A DNA stretch of 64,000 nucleotides from Chamaecyparis obtusa. Lineage: Eukaryota > Streptophyta > Pinopsida > Cupressales > Cupressaceae. The notes under the pieces were generated by a model. That model saw only the letters and a program-made list of their open reading frames with translations, did no database searches and was not told where the DNA came from. Positions 22,407 through 33,650 of this stretch are shown one piece after another. A program made the position numbers and the translations under genes. Location of the stretch: contig BSBK01002929.1 in NCBI GenBank assembly GCA_027943335.1, positions 1 to 64,000 on the forward strand, in the 5' to 3' direction. Position 1 is the stretch's first letter, and each line of letters starts with the position of its first letter.

Positions 22407-24055
22407 CTTCTCTGCTATTGTAAACTTCTTGCTGGGAAATGAGCTTCTCTTCTATTTAGCCATCACACATTCCTTGCAAATCATATTAGTAGGCTTCATA
22501 ATTTTAGGCAAATATCTTACTGCAAGTGTAGTACTCAATTTCACAATGTTATCAAAGTTTATATGACAAAACCTTCTATGCCATAACCAACTATCATCAA
22601 CTTAGTAATCAAGCATGTCATCTCAGTAGGATTCAACTAAAATACATTACCTCTAGTTCTAGATCCAGTACCAATCAAATTTCCATCCTTGTCTTTGATT
22701 ACACAAGTTTTCCCAGTAAACCAAACTTGATATCCTTTATCAACTAGCTGTCCAACACTCAAAAGATTATGTTTCAAACCATCCACAAAGTAAACATCAT
22801 CAGTATTAGTATTTCCATCAAGAGTAAGAGATCATATACCTTTAATCAAACAAGGTGCATTGTTTCCAACTCTAACAACTCCTCCATTATAATTGTTAAA
22901 CTTTATGAACTTTTTCATATCTCCAGTCATATGATGTGAACAACCACTATCTATAATCCAATCAGCTTTCTTTTCTACTTGGGAAACTAAAGCCTTTTCT
23001 TCCTTAATTTCTATTTCAAGATTTTCTTCTTTAATTGCTACAAATCCTATATCATCATTCTCAGTATCAATTTCACTCAAAGATTTCTCCAAACTAGCTT
23101 CAAGTTCTTCATCATTTGCATTGTAACATTCTTTATATCTCCTAGGATTAAAGTTCTTTTTATACTTCTTAGCTCTCTTAGGACATTTAGATGCAAAATG
23201 ACCAAATTCTTGACAAGTCCAACATTTAAAATTTTTCTTATCGTCTGGTTCTCTTTTCACAAGCAAGGCAATACCTTCTTCAATCTTCCCGTCTTCTTCA
23301 TTTCTAGATCTGTTGCTGCTAGCATAATCTCTGCTTACACTGATGCTTCTTGACAAAGTAGGGTGAACACTAAGAGCACTAAATGCTGTCTCCATTCTAG
23401 GTAAATCTCCTGATAGCCTCAGGTTCATCTCTACTACTTCCAATCTTTCAAGAAGAGTTTCTCTGGTAAAGTTTGTAGTACAATGTATAACTTGTTCAAT
23501 CATCTATGTTGTCTTCTTAAATGCAGGAGTCAATATCCTCAAAATTTTCCATATCACTTCATTCTCTGTCTTGGTTCCTCCACAAGATTTTATAGCTGCA
23601 ACAATCTCTGACATTCTACCAATATAGCTTCTAATAGATTCATCTTCCATCATTCTTATATCTTCAAATGCACATATCCAATTATGTATTCTGACTTTGT
23701 TTGCATGTTCATCACCTTCAAAAGTAGATTGTAATGCTAACCAAATTTCATGAGATGTTTTTAGATATTTTACTTGACTGTACTCATTTTCTGGAAGGGT
23801 TGACAAGAGTGCTTCTCTGGCAAGTATGTTACACATGAATAGATCTCTTTCCTCATTAGTACATTCTTCAATCTTATCCTCATCAATGGCAGTCTTCTGA
23901 TTCTTTGTGATTAACCAATAACCTAGTCCTAAACAAAGTAAATGTGTCTTCATCTTTTCTTTCCAGTTGTCAAAATTTACTCCATCAAACTCAGGGATTT
24001 CTTTCCTGAAATGATTCGCCATGGATCTCCTTAAGCTATTAAAATTTTCTTTCAA
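22407..24055 (-). pseudogene. E4 gag, protease and pre-integrase region
   Basis: Gag opens at 24055 and is in frame with a second open block from 23503 to 22832, separated by one stop codon. The N-terminus has the copia Gag feature FDGVNFDNWKEKMKTHL, then WLALQSTFEG and SYIGRMSEI. A zinc knuckle CWTCQEFGHFASKCP is near 23210. The protease has ADWIIDSGCSHHMTGD with its catalytic Asp. The pre-integrase block HNLLSVGQLVDKGY lies near 22780. Gag forms the particle and the protease matures it. Stops make it non-functional. Confidence 0.92.
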
Positions 24056-24057
24056 GG

Positions 24058-24078
24058 ACCTACGACTCTAATATCAAT
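24058..24078 (-). promoter_or_regulatory. E4 degenerate primer-binding site
   Basis: Next to the inner end of the 5' LTR the minus strand reads TTGATATTAGAGTCGTAGG, a mutated form of the initiator-Met primer site TGGTATCAGAGC used by most plant copia elements. Confidence 0.75.
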
Positions 24079-25286
24079 TGTTAGAAAGTAAAGTCCACCA
24101 AGATAACTGAGGGGGGGGGGGGGTGAATCAGTTATAAGATAAATAAAAAAATTATTAACTTCAATAGATTTTAACCATGTAAGCAATGTAATCAACAAAC
24201 ATAGAAAGATATAAATGCACAATAACACAATGACACATGATATGTTGACTAGGGAACCTCTTGATCAAAGAGTAAACCCCGGTGGGAATGATGCCCAAAA
24301 AATATGTACTAATATGAAAGTTCCTTGTGAGAGGATGGAATCTATTAGGATTCTTATAAAATACATTCAGTACATATGAGTCCCTGCTAGGAGAATTTGA
24401 ATCCCTGCTAAAAGATTCTAACTCTGTTAGGAGTTATGGAAGACAGAAGGACCCACTGCCCAAACAACTTCGGGTGTAAGATCATTGAACACACTATCTA
24501 ATTGATCTTAGTATTACTCAATAGAATAATACAAAAATATTACTGATCTCAACAATTCAATACTCCTTCTCTGACTATGAAAAATCACACCAATTGCTTC
24601 TTCAGATCTCAATACCAGATCTCTATACTTCACATATCCTCTTCCAACAAGTATTGCACACTTCCGCAATTCACTTTCAAATACAATTCACAATTAATAC
24701 TTCATATTCATATAACAACAAAGAAAAAATTCCTTCCTTTATACCACACTCAAGTAATTACAAATGCGTCGACATACAAATTACAAAATAAAAGTTTCCA
24801 CACGTTACATAAAAATTACACAAAACTGTCAGCTTCCAATTAAGATAATTATTCACTTGTATGACCTTTAATCTTGCACTCATGTCCACATCACCAAAAT
24901 CATATCTTCAACTACCTCATAACTGTGCATGATCAGATTCAATCCTGATTAGGAGATATCATCTGATTTCCACAAACTGCTACTCAGGAACACTGCCTGA
25001 ATATTGCTTCCACTAATTTCCTCATAATTGTCATGAATAAATGAATTTGTATATGCGCTCTTAACCATGATCTTGTAGAACATCATAGAGTAAGTCCTCA
25101 ACTTTGCATAGATTCAACTTCAATATCCCAAGTGTGGTAACTCAAACACTAGCTGCTTCTCTACTAATCATCAGTAGATCACTGTGTTGACATCAATGAC
25201 AATCACAGTCATGAATTCAACAACAATTTCTATAGAATGGTTGCAAAAACTCACCCATAGGATATATTCAACATTCATTCCTAACA
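24079..25286 (-). repeat. E4 5' LTR
   Basis: 1208 bp from TGTTAGAAAGTAAAG to ATTCCTAACA, with an oligo-G run at about 24110-24123 and the same landmarks as the left copy. The flanking AAAGG at 25287-25291 has no partner next to the left LTR. Confidence 0.92.
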
Positions 25287-25391
25287 AAAGGTACTCAAAA
25301 AATGATACTACAAGTACTTACATAGTGAATACATTTGGATATGCAATCTAAAGGTTTGCAATTTCTTGCTACCAAAATGCCTTCAGTGCAT

Positions 25392-28300
25392 TTATTTTCT
25401 AGAGATGGGCGCACAAAGAATAGTTAAATTTTCCATCTTCTCCAACTCTAAACTCGAACCTTGATCATATGTCACCATCATAGAATCAATCTCCTTGATA
25501 TTTTGATTTAGCACCTCTAAAGAGGGTGCAATTGCATTCCTTAACTGAGTTTGCCTAGCCCTTATTTTAGCCATTTCTTTTTCTACCTTCTCAATTTTGT
25601 CTAACTGACCTTGATAGAAATTATTGCACATGTTTACATCTATGGAGAGATCTTCCACTGATTTCCTTATTGCTTCCATCATTGATTCAACTTCCTGAAT
25701 CTTCTTTGAGAGGTCTACAGCTAGTTTGTCCTTATCCATATAATCAACTATGATCTTTCTTCCTTTAGCTACAATCTCCTTCAACAAAGCTTGACCTACT
25801 TTTAAAGAACTAAGGTCAAGTGTGAAGTTACCTATCAATTCACTTAGCCTCTTTTTAAGATATTTTTCTTCTGCAACCTTGGATACAGATTCTTCTAGGC
25901 TAGAGAAGTTTTCTTTGAAACTTGTTAGGATGGTACTGACATCATCCACTGAATGAAATTTTATTACCTTCTTTTCCTCTAGCAGTAGGCTGCTCAGAAT
26001 GTTGACTGATTCAACAAACAATGGATTCCTCATGACTTATTTCTCCTTCACTTTCTCCATTTCTAGTACACTGATCTTTATCAGGTCTTCTTCTCCCCAT
26101 GAGTCTAGACTTGTTGTGTTAGGAGTCAAACTTGACAATAATGACATTGATAGCATAGGAGTGAGAGGTGTGCTATCCATAACTTTTGTCTTTACCTTCA
26201 AAGGCATTTCAACAGAGAGCTCATCTACAGGTTCATTTTCCTTTTCTTCTTCTTCTTCTTTCTCTTTTTCTTCTTCTTTTTCCTTTTCTTCTTGTCCAGT
26301 TATGTCTTCAATCTGAACTTCTTCTTGCTGCATGGGAATTTTTTCAGCACATAAAATTTCTACTTCTTCAGTGCTCACAAATGCTTCCTCAAACTTATCC
26401 AAGTCCTTGTCTGTGGCCTCCATTGATATTTCTACATTATCAATCATAATTATGTCATGTTGTGTTTCAGGTATAGGTGCAGAATCCTATGGACCTGTCA
26501 TAGGTACATTTGAGATCTTAGCTACTTTTAGTTTCTCAATAGGAACTTGGGTTGTAGGCGTAGATGATGGATGCATGTGTTGTTCTAAAAATACCTTCTC
26601 AAATGATTTTTTAGTTTCCTTGGAAACCAACTCATAGTCCTTATTCATGATCTACAAGGTTCTTAGCTTGGTTCTAAGGTGAGGCTTCACCAGTTCCAAA
26701 AACAATGTTTTCTTCTCAACTGAACATACTAGAAGGTTATCATCTAAGGTCTTTTCCCTTATTCTAAAGTCTTCTTCTATTTCTTGTCTCTTTAATGAAT
26801 CAAGTATGTTCCATACTTGGTCAAGAACTATTGTCTTAAGTTCCAACACTGTCTTTTTGAACTTAATCATATGTCTGATTATCATGCTATGGATCTTAGA
26901 TTTGTCTATCTCATGATATCTATCATAAAACTTAGCAATTTGATCAATCCTTCCTTCATCTACCATTCTTGTTCTCAAAACTTCTAGATTTGGTAGGAAT
27001 CCTACCTCAAGAGGTGGTTGAATATTTCTGCCTTGGCTTCTTGTGGATCTTGAAGATGGATAGCTTGAGATTGTCTGCTTCTTCCTCTTAGGCATCTTAC
27101 TTGGATCAGGAGATGCTTGAGTGGATTCTAGATCAATAGTAGGAGTGGGTACGAGAGTGTTTTCTTCCATTTTCATCTTCTTCTCCTTAGGGTCAACAGT
27201 CTTCTCTATTTTAACTTTAGAAGAGGGTGCACTCTCAAGTTGCATGGTGATCTTGGCTCCCCTTGCCTTATCTAGGTCTTCTTGAGTGACACCATGTATT
27301 TTCAATATCTCAGAGGTGATCCTAGATGCTTTCCTCTTGGTCACAACACTGTTCAGGACTGCATCTACTTGTCTTGTCTTCTCCTCATAAGTGCCCCATC
27401 TTGGCTCATTAGGATCCTTGGGCGCTAACAATAGGACTTGTGCATATGCCTCTAGAATATGTTCTTCCACTTCATAACCAAGTGGATGGATCCACTTAGT
27501 TCTTGGCTCTACAGCTTCCATGCAAGTAATATCTATCTCCACCATAAAACATATGGTATCCTTGTACTTCTCTACTATACTCTCAGGTATCCTAAACCTT
27601 CTCTGCATTCTGATTTTGAATGTCTTTATTTCTAAGTCCATGGAGTCCCTTAAGGTACTATTTGATGATGCCTTGAATGATATTTGAGGCATTGTGGGTA
27701 GCCTCTTGTCAAGGTAAAGGTTTTAGATGCCTTGAAATTACATGTAGATGATAAGTGACCCAAACCTGAATATCTTACTCTTATCATGTTTGATAGCCTT
27801 GATATTATCCATCAACTATATGCACAAGATCTCACACAAGTTGAAGTCTCCATTTTCTTTCATAATTATGATGGCTGCTAATATAGTGGTTGTGGACACA
27901 CTATTTACCCTGTTTGCATGTTGAAAATTGTAACCCAGTATCATAGACATTAGTTTGATATCCTTCTCTTCAATCGGCTCAATGGTCATGCCATGCTTAT
28001 CACTCCATGACTTACAAGCTTGTTCCACTAGTTTTCTGACATCCTTACCAACAAGGAGAATGACACCGGTCTTAGGAAGTCCAGTCATCTCACGAATGAG
28101 ATCATTAGTTATTCTAACAGGGACTTCTCCTATCTAGAATAGGTCATCATGAATTATTCTTAGTAGGATCTTAATCCATTCAGATTCATAGAATTCATAT
28201 GCTGTTGCATACTCAATAATAGGGTTTTTTTCCAAGTGCATGAACTCATCTAGGAATGTCTTGTCAGGATTCATCATTGTCTCTAAGTGTGACCTTATTC

Positions 28301-28481
28301 TATCCAAACCTACTGGTTCCTTCTTGCAGTAAATATATGCATGTATGTCTTCTATGTGCATTACTCCCATCAGAGTCCTAGAGAATGCTCCTTCTAGGTC
28401 ATCTAAGACTAATTTGAAGGGATGCTTCTTAAAGATATATCTCTTCCTTTCAACAACATGGAAAAAAATTGGAGTGGCCAT
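25392..28481 (-). pseudogene. E3 large ORF of unknown function (about 1030 codons)
   Basis: Five long open blocks (28481-28134, 28088-27816, 27692-26652, 26447-26037, 26033-25392) are all in one frame, separated only by about seven stop codons with no net frameshift over 3.1 kb. The N-terminal quarter (MATPIFFHVVERKRYIF) looks globular. The middle holds a Lys/Arg-rich stretch (KMPKRKKQ), Ser/Arg repeats and a Glu/Lys run (EEKEKEEEEEKE). The last 210 codons are strongly heptad-like, with SLEESVSKVAEEKYLKKRL and QLDKIEKVEKEMAKIRARQ. No RT, integrase, protease or RNase H motif is visible. It occupies the place of pol in E3, downstream of the zinc-knuckle ORF. It may be a structural or accessory protein; its role is unknown. 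Confidence 0.75.
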
Positions 28482-28929
28482 AACTTTCTTGATTAATCAG
28501 TTCAAATAGGTTTTCAAGGGTTTTTGAACCATCGTGTCTGAACTAGGGCTTCGTAGCAAACTTAACTTCCTTTTGCTAAAGAAATCAACTAGAATCTCCC
28601 AACACAAACTGCTTTGATCTCCTATGCTCTCCAAATTCTTGAACTTGAATGCAAATGTGTGAATAATGGATCTCTGATGACTTTAAATCAATTTTTTACC
28701 ATTAATGCTTGCCGCATAAATACATAATCCCACAGAGAATTCCAATCTTTGCTTATGTAATCAATCAGACAGTGCGCTCTTGCATGCTACTTCAACTAGT
28801 CTCCAAACATTTATAACCAAAGGCACATACTCTGAGGGTGAGTATACCAGCCACACAGGGGTCTAGAGCTAATCTAGCTCCCCCTATGACCATGAGGGTC
28901 ATTCATCCAGAAGTAGAGGGTGCGTCCAT

Positions 28930-30033
28930 TGCGGATGCATCCAATAAATACTCATCAACCTTATCCTTCTTTACTTCTATCTAAATCAAGCTTGAATCTT
29001 CTGAGGCTTTCACAAACTTGACTTCTCTAGATTCATCCAGAATTGATCCTTGAGACTTGTTAGGGCTTTCTTGTCTTTGCGCTTTTGATCTACAAAACTT
29101 AGAGATGTGTCTAGCCTTGTTACAAGTATGACAAATAACTGGAGGCCTTATATTCCTTGGCGCATTGATGTGAGTTACCAATTTTCATTGTCTAGCTATA
29201 TGACCATTATAATTACATATATGACATGTAATGTTCCAAGGACTTCTAAAATTCTGCTGTGGATGACTTCTCTAATTTCCCTGAGTCCGACTTCTTTGAT
29301 TTGATCTACAATTCATAGCTCTATGACCAAACTTATTACATGAATAACAGTAACCATTGAAAGGTCTTACCTCTTTACAATCTCTTGCTATGTGACCATG
29401 CTTGTTACAGGCATAAAAAGTTTTATTTATTGGCTTGCACTCATCTTTAGATGGTTTTGCTTTAGCTTCATTATGATCTTCAATCTTCTTGACTTCTGTA
29501 GATTCTTCTGGTGCTTTCATTCTTCCTCGCATATCATTGATTTGATTTTGTGCTTCATTGAATCCAATACCAGAGGTATCTCCTTCAATCTTCTGTGCAT
29601 ACAAATGTGACTCTATTAGATCTTTGCTTGTGTGCAATTTTTCAATATGATTCTTTTCTTCAGTCAATTCATATTCCACTTGCTTTTTGATGCTCTCTAA
29701 CTCTAAGATTTTCATGTTTTCTTACCTCAGTTCTTCATCCAACTGCTTGTTTTATTTGACCTATTCTTCATAGGCTTCTTGATTATTAAATAGCTTTTCA
29801 TCCAACTCTTGAATCTAATCCTTTAGAGATGTGTTTTCCTCATTCAACATTTTGACCATTTTCCCTAAATCACTGTTTGAACAATCCTTCAAATCTTTTC
29901 TCAGTTTCTTGATGAATACTTGAGAATCACTAACCTTTAATTTCAGTTCTTCAATTTCTTTTTCAAATTTGTCAAGGTCTTCAAGAGCTGCTTCAAGATT
30001 CTTCTTCAGATGTTTCACTTCTTTCAAACCCAT
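28930..30033 (-). pseudogene. E3 Gag-like protein: coiled coil plus four zinc knuckles
   Basis: It starts close to the primer site at MGLKEVKHLKKNLEAALED (30033). The first 200 residues are a heptad-rich coiled coil (FEKEIEELKLKV, KILELESIKKQVEYELTEE). Four CX2CX4HX4C-type knuckles follow: one missing its first Cys (ACNKHGHIARDC, near 29400), CYSCNKFGHRAMNC (near 29330), CHICNYNGHIAR cut by a stop (near 29220) and CHTCNKARHISKFC (near 29115). Zinc knuckles bind retroelement RNA. The usual N-terminal copia Gag domain is absent: the coiled coil begins almost at the primer site. Stops and frame changes break it. Confidence 0.85.
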
Positions 30034-30070
30034 GATCTCCTCAAGTGGTTAAACTTGTCTTCAGAGGACC

Positions 30071-30087
30071 AAAGCTTTGATACCAAT
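30071..30087 (-). promoter_or_regulatory. E3 primer-binding site
   Basis: The minus strand reads TTGGTATCAAAGCTTTGG directly after the LTR end CCTAACA. It matches the initiator-Met-tRNA type primer site of plant copia elements (TGGTATCAGAGC) with one change, and it fixes the minus-strand orientation of E3. Confidence 0.88.
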
Positions 30088-31207
30088 TGTTAGGAATGGG
30101 AACACTGAGAGTTGGGGGGGGGGGGGGGGGTGAATCAGTGTTCTATATAATTACTTTTCTTGAAACTTAACTCAATAACTTAATTGCTGAATTGAATATT
30201 AAAGCATGTAAAGTAATCAACACATAACACATAACACTAGATATGATTATGGGGAAACCTTGGCTAAAGGAAAAACCCTGGTGGAAATTAATACCCACTA
30301 ATAATTGTACTTGTGTATTATAAACCTGTTAATGTTCCTTAGCCCCGTTAGGAGCTATCATTACAATGCTTAAGTACATTGACCTTGTCAAGGGTCGAAC
30401 CCTGTTATGATTCTTTTACAATTAACCCTATTAGGGGTGAGGACACACTATCCTAGAGCTCATTGCTCAAGTGGTGAAGGCTACAACCTTTTGAGTATCA
30501 GATATAAATTATATCTGCAAGGTGAACTTCTGCTATGATACTACTTGTCTGATCAGTTCCTTTTATGTGTTGATGCTTTAGCCTCTTGTAAAGATCTACA
30601 ACATTCTAACTACTCTTCACATTCTTCTTCTCTACTTCTATTAACTCTATAACTCATGTCATGCTCAAATACAAAGGTGCATGTTTTATTTATATGTGCA
30701 AATAAAACTTATTCACTAAGTCGACCTATAACTAATTACATACAATGCTTCCAAATGAATTTTCTCAAGCATGTTTACATACAATGAAATTGACATGTTT
30801 ACAACACAAATATAATAGGCACATAGCCTTTACAAAAAAAAATTATAACCACTAACCAAAATATGAACAGTTAGCTGCATACTCTTTTTTGTTCTGTCGC
30901 TTACTGTTTGTGTTACTTCAACTTGATGTATCTTCATCATACTAACTCATCTGATCATGCACTCTTAACCATAAATTAATAACATAACCAAAATATTATC
31001 TTCCAGGGCACATACCCAAACTTGGTCATATGCACGTGCGTTGATGCTCTGTTCATCTGGTGCTTCAATGACTGTCTAGTCTTCCATACTTAGTCATTTT
31101 TTGATCTTCTAAGTTATGCGCTGACTCCAAAACTTCATATGACTTTGTTTCCATAATGAAAACACTAAATCATAGTCATATACAAAAGTATAGTCAACTT
31201 TCCAATA
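30088..31207 (-). repeat. E3 5' LTR
   Basis: 1120-bp direct copy of 17035-18144, from TGTTAGGAATGGGAACACTG to CTTTCCAATA, containing an oligo-G run of about 15 at 30115-30130. GTTCT follows at 31208. Confidence 0.92.
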
Positions 31208-31212
31208 GTTCT
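31208..31212. repeat. Target-site duplication GTTCT (right copy) of E3
   Basis: Exact match to 17030-17034. Reading from the gypsy frame to the left, removing E3 and one GTTCT restores the codons of the RNase H domain. Confidence 0.93.
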
Positions 31213-31680
31213 TCGATGGATCTCACATACAAAATGGTGCTGGAGCTGGTATTTTGTTTGTCACACTTCATGGTTACACTATCCCAAAGTCATATAAGTT
31301 GTTATTTCCTTGCATGAACAACATAGCATAATATGAGGCTTTGACAAATGGGATTAAACTATCCATTGAATGGAGGATCATTGAACTACATATTTTTTGG
31401 AGACTCTTAACTTATCATCAATCAAACTAATGATGACTATCAAACCAAAGATGAGAAATTGATTCCTTACAAGAAGATGATTGATAATCTCAAGAATTAC
31501 TTCACCTTTGTCACATTCCAATAGATCCCTAGAGTTGAAAATAAGGCAACTAATTCCATGGCTACTTTGGCTTTTATCTTATAGTTGGAGGAGCACGAGT
31601 CTAGATTTGAATTCTTGGTGGAAGAACTACAATAACCTACCTATGATTCCCCTAACAAACATGTCATATGTATAGTGATT
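31208..31680 (+). pseudogene. Tat-type archaeal RNase H domain (continued after E3)
   Basis: FFDGSHIQNGAGAGILFVT is the start of the second RNase H domain and continues the frame broken at 17034. It carries on through EALTNGIKLSIEW and the ELHIFGDS catalytic region to a RVENKATNSMATLA tail near 31550. Several stops are present. This extra RNase H between RT and integrase defines the Tat lineage of plant Ty3/gypsy. Confidence 0.85.
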
Positions 31681-32945
31681 GGTCATGACTCCTCTCGATA
31701 TGCTAACTTTTAATCTTACCTGCATGACTAAATCATTCCTGACAACCTAACCCACAATGAGAAACAACTCATTTGCAATGCTTCCTGCTACACCCTCATC
31801 TTTGGTGAGTTGTTTAGGAAGGGTGTAGACAAAACACTTCTTAGGTGTCTAGAGAAAGATGATTCTGAATGTGCATTAGCTGAAGTCCATGATGGTGTAT
31901 GTGGGTCTCACTCTAATGGTCTTGTGCTAGCTCAAAAGCTACTGAGGGATGGTTATTATTGGCCTACTATGTAGACAGATGCCATGCACTATGCTAAGTC
32001 TTGTAAGAAGTGTCAAATACATGGGAATTTGATCCATATTCCAAGAAGAGAACTTATTCCATCTATTACACATTGGCCTTTTCAACAATGGGCTTTTGAT
32101 TTGGTAGTCAAATGCATCCTAACTCATCTAGTGGACAAAATTTTATCATTACTACAACACAATATTTTACAAGGTGGGTTGAGGCTATTCCTCTCTTGGT
32201 TGCTATTGGGAAACAAGTGTCTTTTTTCATCCTCAAATATATCATTTGTCAGTACGACATACCTTCCTCCATCGTTACTAATAATGGAGGACAATTAAAA
32301 AATAAGGATCTTAAGTAGTAATGTAAGAAATTTAAGATTAAACAACACTGGTCTTCAATCTACTACCCTCAAGGTGATGACCAGGATGAATCTTATAATA
32401 AGACACTGCTGAAAATCTTACACAGAATAATTAACAAGTCAGGAAGAGATTGGAACTTACAAATCAACCTTGCGCTATGGGCCTACAAAACTAGAATTTG
32501 TACACCTACTGGAGCTACACCCTTTGCACTTGTTTATGGATCTGAAGCTATTTTACCTATTAAGGTTGAGATACATTCCCTAAGGGTTTTATTGAAAGGC
32601 CTCATCAAAGATGAAAATTATAGAATCATGCGCATAAAAGAACTATAACTTCTAGATGAGCGTAGAAGAGCTATGTTTGATCACATGAGGGTATATTAGA
32701 AAAGAATGTCACAAAGATATAAAAAAAGGTTCATTCTAGATAACATCAGGTTGGAGACTTCATCTTGAGAGAGAATCCAAAAAATAAATATAATAGAACA
32801 TACAAAGGTAAGTTTTAATTGAATTGGCTGGGTCCCTACATAGTTACTACTACTTTTGCATCCGGTGCCTATTAACTTTCTACACTTGAGGGAGAAAATA
32901 TCCCTAAACCTATCAACATCCTTCATCTAAAGAAATTAGACACAT
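31681..32945 (+). pseudogene. Ty3/gypsy integrase remnant
   Basis: The zinc-binding HHCC module is visible: EVHDGVCGSHSNG (two His), YYWPTM, then CKKCQ (two Cys). The catalytic core follows with WAFDLV (first Asp), ITTTQYFTRWVEAIPL, IVTNNGGQLKNKD where the family has DNG (so the second catalytic Asp is Asn), and QGDDQDESYNKTLL containing the Glu. ATPFALVYGSEAILPIKVEI and a C-terminal domain follow, with no chromodomain seen. Frameshifts and stops are frequent. Integrase inserts cDNA into the host chromosome; this copy cannot. Confidence 0.9.
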
Positions 32946-33650
32946 GATGCTCTAGATATTTGTACATATCTTAATGTCCTAAAAAAATCCTAAAAAGTAG
33001 AAAAAGTCCTAAAAAAATGATCATCTTAGTGAAAACCTGGCAAACAGGCACTCTGATGTATCAACCAAAAAAAAAACATGAAAAAGTTCCTTGGAGAAAA
33101 CTTGGAAACAAGTGTTATAGTAGAAAAAATAGTCCATCCAATTGGTGAAAAACTAAAAATAGGCACTACTTGAGACCCATGCGCTTATACTTATCAGCTT
33201 GTCGCTTTGCACTCTGAATCCTTTCAACTTCCATCTCCAATCTCCTTGGTTTGGGATTGGTCTTTGTCTAGGGCTAGGGGGCATGAACTCTATCCTCCTT
33301 TGGTGTGAAATGGTGTTTCTTAGTGAATCACCCCAAACAGTGTTTCTCAACACTTCCTTTGATATTGAGTGTTTCTTAACACTTATCAGATATGCTACCT
33401 CGAGTCAATGCGTTGTCTGCAGTCTAGGATTGTGTGATATTTCTCACCTACAAGAATGAGTCCTCGCAAGTTAGTGATTATCTTTTTCATTTTTCACACC
33501 ACGGTTAAACTAAAATGACTGAGACATGTCATGACTTATATTCTTTGAATTTTGATTGATTAATGATTTTCACTGAGTGTTCCTTCCTTAGTCTCTCCGG
33601 GATGTCACTTGACTAGAGAACTAGGGGCATGGGGCATGTTTTCTTTGATT
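32946..33650 (+). other. Region after integrase with polypurine-like motifs
   Basis: Non-coding. CTAGGGCTAGGGGGCATGAA near 33267-33285 and CTAGGGGCATGGGGCATG near 33622-33640 resemble the polypurine stretch that precedes a gypsy 3' LTR. No matching LTR pair was identified, so the 3' end of the gypsy element is unresolved. Confidence 0.4.

Larger units (their letters stand above)
18347..25286 (-). mobile_element. E4: Ty1/copia retrotransposon nested in E3
   Basis: A complete copia order on the minus strand: 5' LTR 24079-25286, degenerate primer site, gag, protease, integrase, RT, RNase H, polypurine tract, 3' LTR about 18347-19531. LTR ends on the plus strand are TGTTAG and CCTAACA. The left LTR lacks about the outer 30 bases present in the right one, and I found no target duplication, so the left junction is eroded. 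Many stops make it inactive. It lies entirely within E3 and is therefore younger than E3. Confidence 0.92.
17035..31207 (-). mobile_element. E3: non-autonomous LTR retrotransposon, interrupted by E4
   Basis: The 1.1-kb direct repeats at 17035-18144 and 30088-31207 begin TGTTAGGAATGG and end near CCAACA/CCAATA, and are flanked by GTTCT on both sides. A primer-binding site next to the right LTR and a polypurine stretch next to the left LTR show transcription on the minus strand. Without the 7-kb copia insertion the element is about 7.2 kb. It encodes a zinc-knuckle Gag-like protein and a large unknown ORF but no protease, integrase or RT, so it must have been mobilised in trans. The LTR start and primer site resemble those of E4, suggesting a copia-type helper. 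Confidence 0.9.

Noticed and set aside
18325..25291. Target-site duplication for E4
   Set aside because: AAAGG to the right of the 5' LTR has no counterpart next to the left LTR, whose outer ~30 bases are missing.
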